Shown one piece after another: positions 1 to 5,570 of a stretch of DNA of 5,570 nucleotides (positions are counted from its first letter, which is position 1; each line of letters opens with the position of its first letter). The DNA lies in the NCBI GenBank assembly GCA_035252155.1, contig DATFDL010000649.1, forward strand, positions 1 to 5,570, written 5' to 3'. Origin of the DNA: JAICLL01 sp035252155 (GTDB lineage: Bacteria > Planctomycetota > Planctomycetia > Pirellulales > JAICIG01). A model generated the notes under the pieces. That model had not been told where the DNA came from. It did no database searches and worked only from the letters and a program-made list of their open reading frames with translations. The position numbers and the translations under genes were made by a program.

Positions 1-460
1 GTTTCAGCCGCTCGAGATACATCTCCGTCAACGCCAGCGATGAGACACGCCGGCGACGCACGAGTTCACCCATTTGGCGGGCCGTGTAGAAGGCGACCTC
101 TTCGAGATTCTTGGGCACGGCCGGTGAGGCGATATGCGACACGGCCAGCGGCCGCCGCTCCCGCGAAAAATCCATGCCTGGCAAGACGGGATTGAACAAG
201 GTCGCCGGCGGGTTCCAGTTCTTGAGCCCGACTTTGTCGAGCGCGGCGCAGCTCTGCGCCTGCCGGTTAAGCCCTCGCAGCATCGCATCCGACATCTCGG
301 GCGTGAGCGTGATATCGGCCAGGCGCGCGGCCTGCTCCACCATGGCGGAAGTGATCTCGTCGTGGTCCGCCGCGAGCGCCCACAGCGTGCCCGGGAAGAG
401 CGTCGACGAAAGCCCGAGGCCGGAAAGCAAGCCCAAGAATTGCCGGCGGTCGCGTCCCAT
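1..460 (-). CDS. Exported amidase-signature-family protein (GatA-like), 5' part only
   Basis: The reading frame stays open from the ATG at 458-460 to the window edge, giving 153 residues. The N-terminus looks like a Tat signal: D-R-R-Q-F-L at residues 4-9, a hydrophobic stretch at about 9-29, and an A-L-A cleavage site at 28-30. Residues about 35-115 resemble the N-terminal extension of exported amidases often labelled GatA-like (TPEMSDAMLRGLNRQ at 53-67, NPVLPGMDF at 90-98). Residues about 120-153 match the start of the amidase fold, with the usual helix pattern ending SSLALTEMYLERLK. Such enzymes hydrolyse carboxamide or amide bonds with a Lys-cisSer-Ser triad, which would lie beyond the left edge and cannot be checked. 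The substrate is unknown. A true GatA is cytoplasmic and lacks a signal peptide, so a tRNA amidotransferase role is unlikely. The start follows an AAGG at 467-470 with a 6-nt spacer, and lies 8 nt after the receptor stop codon, indicating an operon. The family is fairly sure, the function only general. Confidence 0.85.
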   Translation of the reverse strand, partial: MGRDRRQFLGLLSGLGLSSTLFPGTLWALAADHDEITSAMVEQAARLADITLTPEMSDAMLRGLNRQAQSCAALDKVGLKNWNPPATLFNPVLPGMDFSRERRPLAVSHIASPAVPKNLEEVAFYTARQMGELVRRRRVSSLALTEMYLERLK

Positions 461-466
461 GCCGTG

Positions 467-470
467 CCTT
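467..470 (-). promoter_or_regulatory. Ribosome binding site of the amidase, overlapping the receptor stop codon
   Basis: On the minus strand the receptor ends TTC TAA GG, and the AAGG formed by the stop codon plus the next two bases lies 6 nt before the amidase ATG (458-460). It is a short Shine-Dalgarno core, but it is well placed and is the only candidate in the 8-nt gap. The overlap with the stop codon suggests that ribosomes finishing the receptor help start the amidase. Confidence 0.55.
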
Positions 471-3400
471 AGAAGTCCAGCCGCACGCCCAGTTCGATCC
501 AGCGGCTGCCCGCGGTGCGGTTGGCGGGCACGAATTGGCTGGTGATGTTGCCGAAATTGCTGGCGCGGGTGATGCTCAAGCTGGGCGTGTTGAAGTTGAC
601 GTTGTTGAACATGTTGAAGAAATCCACCGAATAGGACAGTCCGAGCTTTTCGGTCAACTGCGTTTTCTTCCCGAACGACATATCCAAATTGACGAAGGGC
701 AAACCCGTGAGCGGATTCGAGCGTCCTGTCAGCCCATCGCTGCTCAGTTCGACGGGGCGGAAATCGCCGAACGCCGTCGCCGGGTTCGAAAACAGGTTGA
801 GTCCGGTCGTGCTGCTGGCGACGCCGCTGTGGAGGCCGGCGTTCAGGCTGCTCACCGCCACCGTGGGAATCGCGTACGTGGTACCGCTGAGAATCGCCCC
901 GCCGCCATACACCTGGCTGCCCTGGCTGACTTCGACCGGGAACCCGGTTTCGGCGGTGAAAATGCCGGAGGCGTACCAATCGTCGATGACGTGATCGATC
1001 CAATTGCCAGTGCTGAAGCGGCCGCGGCCGAACGGCAGATTCCACACCGTGGTGGCGTTCAGGACTTGGCGGCGATCGAAGCCGCTGGCGCCGTAATTCA
1101 GATCGGGGTAAAAGCTGTTGGGGAAAAATCCGGCCGAGTCTTGATTGGAAACGCCGTTGTCGAGGCTGTGCGACCAGGTGTAATTCACGTCGAAGGAGAG
1201 GCCGTTGGCCGCCTGCTTGCGCAACGTCAGCACTAAGCCGTTGTAATTCGAACGGCCGAGGTGGGTGCGCATGAAGAGCACCAGCACTTGCCGATTGTCG
1301 AAGGCGGGCAGGCCCTTCTTGGCGCGCAAGCCGTCCATGGCGTTGAACAGCGTGCTCACGTTGCCGTTGATGAAGGAACTGGCGAAATTCTGCGCCATGT
1401 AGGCGGTGCCGGTGACGGCCGCGCCGGCGACGGTAAGCCCGGGCAGCATGTCATCGAACCAAGGCTCGTCGGGGGCCGTCCCGCCCGCCCGCAGCGCGTT
1501 CGCGACTGCGTCGAAAGCCTGGGCGAACGTCTGCCCGGAAGCGGTGTCCTTATACATGTAGGGGGCGTTGCTGAAGTTGATGGCCTCGGGCAAATCGCGG
1601 CCGTAATGTCCGATCCAACCAACCTCCAAGAGCAAGCCGGCCGGCAGTTCGCGCTGCACGGTGAAGTCGGCCGTGTAGGCGCGTCCGATCTTGTTATTGG
1701 GATCGAGCTGGAACGATAACAACTCGCCGAAGGGCGTCGAGGGGACGACCGGGCTGATGGCGGCGCCGAAACTCGGCACCGGCAAAGTGCCGTCCACGCC
1801 GACCCGAAAGTCGGAAAGCGCCGCATTCGGCGAGGCGGGGCTGGCATTGCAGCCGGTCCCCGGCGTGCCGGAAAGATTGCAGGCGGGGGTGGGGACGGTC
1901 ACCGTATCGGCAAAGCCCACGCCGAGCATGGGAATCTCGACATCCTGCACCATGTTCGAGCGGTCGTAAACGATCGCGAAGCCGCCGCGCAGCACGGTCT
2001 TCTGATGGCCGAACAGGCTGCCGAGCCAGCCGCGATCGAAAGATGGGTTCCAGGCTAGGCCCATCCGGGGCGCGACGTTGCCCCAGTCGGTGTTGATGAT
2101 CGTGCGGCCGCCGGCGTTCTTGATCGGGAGATAAGCGAGCGTCGGATTGTACGGCGTTTGCCCGGCTTGCGCCGCTGCCAGCTTGGCCTGCAAATATCCT
2201 TGCGCCGTGAGCGCCTGGCCGGTGGCGTTGTCAGTCAGGAGCGTTTGCAAGCCATTGGCGTCGGTAGGCGGAGTCTGCCAGCCGTAGGCGATGCCGTAGG
2301 TGGCCGTCAGCGACGGGCTGAGGCGCCAGATGTCCTGACCGTAAAAGTTATACGCGTTCATCGTCGCGTTGCCGACGAGGTTGGTGCCGAATGGCTCGGG
2401 CTGCAGCTGCGCGTTGCGCACGGCCAGGATGCCGACGTTGTCGAGCAAGCCGAGCGTCGAAGCATAGAGCCGATCCCAGTTTTGAACGTCGCCCCTTTGC
2501 AAGCAATTGGCGGTGGTCACCGAGCTGCCGCAGGTCGGCGGGCGGTCGGCGGCGGGAATCGTCAGGAAGCTGGTGACGTCGGCGTCGGCCAGCGCGGCCA
2601 GCGAGGTGATCGAACCGACGACTTTATCGCTGCGCTCGTGGATCGTCGGCAGATGATACAGCGTGAAGCCGGTCTGGATCGTGTGGTTGCCGACGACCCA
2701 ATCGAGATCGTCAATGTACTGAATATTGCGGACCGTCGTTTTTTGGTAGCGGGCATTGCCGGTGCTGTCGTCGATCGGCGCCTGGAAAAGGCTCGTAGGC
2801 TGGTAGGCGATCCAGCCGGCGCCGGTTTGGGTGCCGGGCAGTTGCTCCTGATTGGCGATCTGCGTGGGCGTCAGCGGGCTGGACAGCGTGCGATTCCGCA
2901 CCCAGCCCCAATGAAAGGAGTTGAGCACGGTGGGTGTGAGTTGGCCGGTAAGGCTGGCGGCGATCATGTCGCCGCGGTCGGGCGTGGCCTTGAGCGCCCG
3001 CACGTTGCCGTTGACCACCGAAAACTGCGGCGAAGGGCCGGCGCCGCCGGCGGCGTCTTGCAGCTCCCGGGAGTAAGTGTAGCTGCTGTCGAACTGCCAT
3101 TTGGAGCTGAAGTTGTGGTCGAGGCGGCCGACCCAGTAATCGTCCGTCAAGGGCGCGTTCACTGTGGAGTCGAAGCCGGCGTAGTTCAACCCGTCGCCTT
3201 CGGAAAAATCGTTCGGCTCTGGATACAGCTTGTTCATCGCCTGCACCGTCGGGCTGATGCCGAGGCCGCGTGGGTCGCAAGCTTGGTTGCCGCCGGCGCC
3301 GCAGAAGGCGGCTGTCGCCAGCGGATATTGCTCCACCGTGCCGGCGGCGTTGCGGAACTGCAGCGTGCCGGCTTTCAGCGTATCCGTGGGCACGAGCGTG

Positions 3401-4368
3401 GCGGTGTCGAAGACCCGTGCGAAGCGCCGGCCCTCGTAATCCACGAAAAAGAAGGTTTGATTCTTGGCGATCGGGCCGCCCACGCGTGCGCCGAAGCGCT
3501 TGTCTTGCAGCGGGGGGCGGGGCGTGGAAGGCAGCAGGGTGCCGTTCGCCAGCCGAACCGGCGTGTGATTGTCGTCCCAGGTATTGGCGTTGAGCTTGTT
3601 GTTCTGGTAGTAGCCGTAGAGGGCGCCGTGGAATTGATTGGTGCCGCGGCGGCCGACCAGCGTGATCTCGCCGCCCGAGGAGCGGTTCATGCTCGCGCCG
3701 TAATTGCTCACGCCCACGCGGAATTCCTGCACGCTGTCCACCGGAATGGGAATGGCGGTGACATTTTGACCCGCCCCGGCGATGACGTTGCCGCTGATGT
3801 CGATGCCGTCGAGGGTAATCGTGTTTTGGTCGTCCACCGCCCCCGCGACCCGCACCTCGTTGGTGTTGTCGGCGGAAGCCGCGGGTTGCAGGTCGAGGAG
3901 CTCCGAGGCGTCGTGCTGGAGCGTAGGCAGACGGATCAGCGCCGTGGCGCCGACCGTGTCGCCGACCGTGGCGTTGACGGTTTGCAATTGTGCGGCCGCG
4001 CCGGCAATCGCCTCGACCGTTTGCGAGGCGGCCCCGACCGTGAGCTTCACGTTGGCGAGCGAGCTCTTGTTGACGGTCACGGCCACATTCGTGATCGTGG
4101 CGACGCGGAAGCCCTTGGCGGTAACGGTGAGCGTATAGACGCCCGGAATGACGTCGGGGAAGGCGTAGCCGCCTTGGGAGTTGGCCCGAACGCCGCGCGT
4201 CGCGTTGGTGCCGGTGTTGGTCAGCGTGACCATGGCGCCGGGTACGACGGCGCCACTAGGGTCCGTCACTGTGCCGACTACCGCTCCCGTCGCTGCCGTT
4301 TGCGCCGCCGCCGCGCCCGACAAGCACAGCAGCGCCGCTGAGAGCATGATTGCCCGATGCAGCCGCAT
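469..4368 (-). CDS. Oar-like TonB-dependent outer-membrane receptor with carboxypeptidase-regulatory-like domain, complete
   Basis: This is a 1299-residue outer-membrane protein. Residues 1-23 form a Sec signal peptide (R-L-H-R, a hydrophobic core, then AAAAQ). Residues about 28-110 form a carboxypeptidase-regulatory-like beta domain (GTVTDPSGAVVPGAMVTL at 32-49, GGYAFPDVIPGVYTLTV at 66-82). Residues about 113-130 are the linker where relatives carry a TVEV-type segment; here it reads SQTVEAIAG, and no clear TonB box is seen. The plug spans about 135-245, with the hallmarks NTITLDGIDISGN (182-194), SVQEFRV (212-218) and GRRGTNQFHGALYGYY (239-254). The rest is a long barrel, closing with SRWIELGVRLDF and its terminal Phe. 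The mature protein has only six Cys, in three close pairs (356/364, 613/622, 830/840). The start at 4366-4368 is chosen for its GGAGG site and signal peptide. An upstream in-frame TTG at 4450-4452 is part of the -35 box and is rejected. Family members import large or unknown substrates using TonB energy; the substrate here is not predictable. Confidence 0.95.
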   Translation of the reverse strand: MRLHRAIMLSAALLCLSGAAAAQTAATGAVVGTVTDPSGAVVPGAMVTLTNTGTNATRGVRANSQGGYAFPDVIPGVYTLTVTAKGFRVATITNVAVTVNKSSLANVKLTVGAASQTVEAIAGAAAQLQTVNATVGDTVGATALIRLPTLQHDASELLDLQPAASADNTNEVRVAGAVDDQNTITLDGIDISGNVIAGAGQNVTAIPIPVDSVQEFRVGVSNYGASMNRSSGGEITLVGRRGTNQFHGALYGYYQNNKLNANTWDDNHTPVRLANGTLLPSTPRPPLQDKRFGARVGGPIAKNQTFFFVDYEGRRFARVFDTATLVPTDTLKAGTLQFRNAAGTVEQYPLATAAFCGAGGNQACDPRGLGISPTVQAMNKLYPEPNDFSEGDGLNYAGFDSTVNAPLTDDYWVGRLDHNFSSKWQFDSSYTYSRELQDAAGGAGPSPQFSVVNGNVRALKATPDRGDMIAASLTGQLTPTVLNSFHWGWVRNRTLSSPLTPTQIANQEQLPGTQTGAGWIAYQPTSLFQAPIDDSTGNARYQKTTVRNIQYIDDLDWVVGNHTIQTGFTLYHLPTIHERSDKVVGSITSLAALADADVTSFLTIPAADRPPTCGSSVTTANCLQRGDVQNWDRLYASTLGLLDNVGILAVRNAQLQPEPFGTNLVGNATMNAYNFYGQDIWRLSPSLTATYGIAYGWQTPPTDANGLQTLLTDNATGQALTAQGYLQAKLAAAQAGQTPYNPTLAYLPIKNAGGRTIINTDWGNVAPRMGLAWNPSFDRGWLGSLFGHQKTVLRGGFAIVYDRSNMVQDVEIPMLGVGFADTVTVPTPACNLSGTPGTGCNASPASPNAALSDFRVGVDGTLPVPSFGAAISPVVPSTPFGELLSFQLDPNNKIGRAYTADFTVQRELPAGLLLEVGWIGHYGRDLPEAINFSNAPYMYKDTASGQTFAQAFDAVANALRAGGTAPDEPWFDDMLPGLTVAGAAVTGTAYMAQNFASSFINGNVSTLFNAMDGLRAKKGLPAFDNRQVLVLFMRTHLGRSNYNGLVLTLRKQAANGLSFDVNYTWSHSLDNGVSNQDSAGFFPNSFYPDLNYGASGFDRRQVLNATTVWNLPFGRGRFSTGNWIDHVIDDWYASGIFTAETGFPVEVSQGSQVYGGGAILSGTTYAIPTVAVSSLNAGLHSGVASSTTGLNLFSNPATAFGDFRPVELSSDGLTGRSNPLTGLPFVNLDMSFGKKTQLTEKLGLSYSVDFFNMFNNVNFNTPSLSITRASNFGNITSQFVPANRTAGSRWIELGVRLDF

Positions 4369-4374
4369 TGCTCG

Positions 4375-4379
4375 CCTCC
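4375..4379 (-). promoter_or_regulatory. Strong ribosome binding site of the receptor, deciding its start
   Basis: The minus strand reads GGAGG, then a 6-nt spacer (CGAGCA), then the ATG at 4366-4368. This is a near-ideal Shine-Dalgarno sequence. It fixes the start at the codon that opens directly into the signal peptide, and rules out the 28-residue upstream extension of the frame. Confidence 0.85.
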
Positions 4380-4423
4380 GCGCAGTAGGCTCCCGTTGCG
4401 AGGGAACGTGTAGCGCGGCGCAA

Positions 4424-4452
4424 TTCATATCCCATCGGGAATCTCTTGTCAA
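4424..4452 (-). promoter_or_regulatory. Predicted sigma70-type promoter of the receptor-amidase operon
   Basis: On the minus strand a perfect -35 hexamer TTGACA (4447-4452) is followed by exactly 17 bp and then the -10 hexamer TATGAA (4424-4429; four of six bases match TATAAT, including the leading TAT). Transcription would start near 4417, leaving a leader of about 50 nt that contains the GGAGG site. The spacer includes the small inverted repeat TCCC-GAT-GGGA (4430-4440), a possible but weak operator. No experimental support; the call rests on hexamer match, spacing and position. Confidence 0.6.
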
Positions 4453-4474
4453 GCAGACCCCCCGGCGTTAGCAT
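4446..4474 (+). promoter_or_regulatory. Candidate promoter of the BNR-repeat gene, overlapping the receptor promoter
   Basis: On the plus strand TTGTCA (4446-4451, five of six bases matching TTGACA) is followed by 17 bp and TAGCAT (4469-4474, four of six, including TA at the first two positions and the final T). The start of transcription would be near 4481, about 28 nt before the ATG at 4509. The spacer holds a run of six C (4458-4463), and the -10 is weak, so this promoter may be weak or activator-dependent. Its -35 lies on the same bases as the -35 of the opposite promoter. Confidence 0.4.
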
Positions 4475-4496
4475 GATGCGGTTCGATTTTTCCGCT

Positions 4497-4501
4497 AGAG
4501 G
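4497..4501 (+). promoter_or_regulatory. Ribosome binding site of the BNR-repeat gene
   Basis: AGAGG lies 7 nt before the ATG at 4509-4511. Two in-frame ATGs at 4473 and 4476 would add 12 or 11 residues, but they have no Shine-Dalgarno sequence, overlap or abut the candidate -10 box, and would push the signal peptide away from the N-terminus. The 4509 start is therefore preferred. Confidence 0.6.
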
Positions 4502-4508
4502 CACCCCG

Positions 4509-5570
4509 ATGTTGAAAGCACCTCGCCTGTTGTTGGTTATCGTTGCGTCGTTGGCGCTGCCGGCGGCGGTCGCGGCATCCGTCCCCACGGCCCGGCTCAC
4601 CGGCGCCTTGCACTGGCGCAGCGTCGGTCCCTACACCGGCGGCCGCGTGACCGCGGTCGCGGGCATTGCCTCAGAGCCCAACGTCTATTACATGGCCACC
4701 GCGGGCGGCGGCGTCTGGGAGAGCCAAGATTACGGCCATAGCTGGAAGAACATTTCGGACAAGGACTTCAAGACCGGCTCTGTCGGCGCTTTGGCCATCG
4801 CGCCCTCCAACCCGAAGATTCTTTACGCCGGCACCGGCGACTCCGCTCCCCGCAATACCGTGCTCACCGGGGCGGGGATGTACAAGTCCACCGACGGCGG
4901 AAAAACCTGGAACTACATAGGTCTTGGCGCGACCCACATCATCACCTGGATCCTTATTGACCCCAAGAATCCAGACATCGTGTACGTCGCGGCGCTGGGC
5001 CACCTGTTCGGTCCCAATCCGGAACGCGGCGTCTTCAAGACGGTGGATGGCGGCCGGACCTGGCAAAAGATTCTCTACGTCGACGAGCACACCGGTGCGA
5101 TTACGATGGCCATGGATCCGTCGAATCCGCTGGTGCTGTATGCAGCGATGTGGCAGATGTCGAGAAGACATTGGACGTTTTCCAGCGGTGGTCCGGGCAG
5201 CGGCATCTTTAAGACCACCGATGGCGGCAAGACTTGGACCAACATCTCCCATCGCCCGGGGTTGCCGTCCGGCATCTTTGGCAGGGTGGGCCTCGCGGTG
5301 GCGCCGAGCCAACCCAACGTCGTCTACGCGCTGATCCAGGCGGATTACAAGGGCCAGGCCGGCGCCTTGTTCCGTTCCGACGATGCCGGCCAAAGCTGGA
5401 AATTCATCAACAGCAGCATGGACATCACCCAGCGCGCTTTCTACTACATGAACGTCTATGTGGATCCGAAAGACGCGAATACGATCTACCTGCCCAACGT
5501 GGGGCTGTACGTATCGCACGACGCGGGCAAGAAGCTGACCGCGCTGCATCCGCCGCACGGCGATAATCAC
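4509..5570 (+). CDS. Exported WD40/YVTN/BNR-repeat (sortilin/Vps10-like) beta-propeller protein, 5' part only
   Basis: The frame is open from the ATG at 4509 to the right edge, giving 354 residues with no stop. Residues 1-23 are a Sec signal peptide (K-A-P-R, then a Leu/Val/Ala-rich core, ending AVAA). Six Asp-box motifs of the type S-x-D-x-G-x-T-W follow at regular spacing: residues 72-79, 127-134, 178-185, 236-243, 290-297 and a degenerate one at 336-343 (SHDAGKKL, lacking the final aromatic residue). Between them are the usual propeller strands (VGALAIAPSNPKILYAGTG at 92-110, ITMAMDPSNPLVLYAAMW at 198-215). Asp boxes cap turns in beta-propellers such as sialidases and sortilins. No sialidase-type Arg triad or FRIP motif is evident in this part, so glycosidase activity should not be assumed. 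Relatives are often around 1000 residues, so most of the protein probably lies outside. It is transcribed divergently from the receptor operon. Role uncertain: polymer binding, adhesion or hydrolysis in the envelope. Confidence 0.9.
   Translation, partial: MLKAPRLLLVIVASLALPAAVAASVPTARLTGALHWRSVGPYTGGRVTAVAGIASEPNVYYMATAGGGVWESQDYGHSWKNISDKDFKTGSVGALAIAPSNPKILYAGTGDSAPRNTVLTGAGMYKSTDGGKTWNYIGLGATHIITWILIDPKNPDIVYVAALGHLFGPNPERGVFKTVDGGRTWQKILYVDEHTGAITMAMDPSNPLVLYAAMWQMSRRHWTFSSGGPGSGIFKTTDGGKTWTNISHRPGLPSGIFGRVGLAVAPSQPNVVYALIQADYKGQAGALFRSDDAGQSWKFINSSMDITQRAFYYMNVYVDPKDANTIYLPNVGLYVSHDAGKKLTALHPPHGDNH

Noticed and set aside
461..468. Terminator between receptor and amidase
   Set aside because: The 8-nt gap contains no inverted repeat or T-run, and there is no room for a terminator.
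535..1719. Open frames on the plus strand at 535-1236 and 1261-1719
   Set aside because: Both are in codon register opposite the receptor barrel and arise from the same codon bias. No domain, signal peptide or convincing start site is seen.
2158..4341. A 727-codon open frame on the plus strand opposite the receptor gene
   Set aside because: It lies in exact codon register with the receptor on the other strand, so it needs only the absence of TTA, CTA and TCA codons there, which are rare in GC-rich genes. Its product is rich in Arg, Gly, Val and Ala with no recognisable domain, while the receptor strand shows clear family motifs throughout.
4375..4391. Possible hairpin GCCT/AGGC masking the receptor ribosome binding site
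   Set aside because: The stem is only four base pairs with a nine-base loop, too weak to claim a regulatory structure.
4369..4452. Extension of the receptor start to the TTG at 4450-4452
   Set aside because: It would add 28 residues (with a Cys and several Arg) before an evident signal peptide, has no ribosome binding site, and the TTG is the first half of the -35 hexamer TTGACA.
4473..4508. Start of the BNR gene at the ATG codons at 4473 or 4476
   Set aside because: They are in frame but have no Shine-Dalgarno sequence, overlap or abut the candidate -10 box, and would put polar residues before the signal peptide. The ATG at 4509 has AGAGG 7 nt upstream.
4887..5399. DNA-level tandem repeat over the Asp-box region
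   Set aside because: The similarity is at the protein motif level: the boxes are spaced about 46-58 residues apart with diverged bases between, so this is a protein repeat family rather than a DNA repeat.
4671..5570. A 299-codon open frame on the minus strand opposite the BNR gene
   Set aside because: It is in register with the BNR reading frame, and its product is composition-driven. The plus strand encodes a signal peptide and six regularly spaced Asp boxes, which settles the coding strand.

Overview
The window is GC-rich (by eye a little over 60 %) and gene-dense. It holds one complete gene and two genes cut by the window edges. The complete gene is an Oar-like TonB-dependent receptor: a carboxypeptidase-regulatory-like N-terminal domain, a plug, and a very long barrel ending in Phe. 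This type is highly expanded in Acidobacteriota. Both neighbours, an exported GatA-like amidase and a WD40/YVTN/BNR-repeat (sortilin-like) exported protein, are also common there. An acidobacterial origin is therefore the best guess; it is inferred from protein families, as no rRNA or other marker gene is present.

Layout. Positions 1-460 (minus strand) hold the 5' part of an amidase-signature-family gene with a Tat-like signal peptide; its catalytic core lies beyond the left edge. Positions 469-4368 (minus strand) hold the complete receptor, 1299 residues. Its stop codon is 8 nt upstream of the amidase start, so the two are very probably co-transcribed, receptor first. Positions 4369-4508 form a 140-bp divergent intergenic region. 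It contains a good sigma70-type promoter for the receptor-amidase pair (TTGACA, 17 bp, TATGAA) and a weaker candidate for the rightward gene (TTGTCA, 17 bp, TAGCAT). Their -35 hexamers lie on the same 7-bp near-palindrome. Positions 4509-5570 (plus strand) hold the first 354 codons of the BNR/Asp-box protein, open at the right edge.

How the genes may work together. All three products carry export signals: outer membrane (receptor), periplasm via Tat (amidase), and periplasm, surface or secreted (BNR protein). A shared control region suggests an envelope module in which the receptor takes up a substrate, the amidase hydrolyses amide bonds in the periplasm, and the BNR protein binds or processes a polymer. 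This is inference from context; no substrate can be read from the sequence. I saw no tRNA, rRNA, CRISPR array, insertion sequence or attachment site, and no strong terminator. I found no clearly new system. The most notable points are the overlapping divergent promoters and the tight receptor-amidase coupling.
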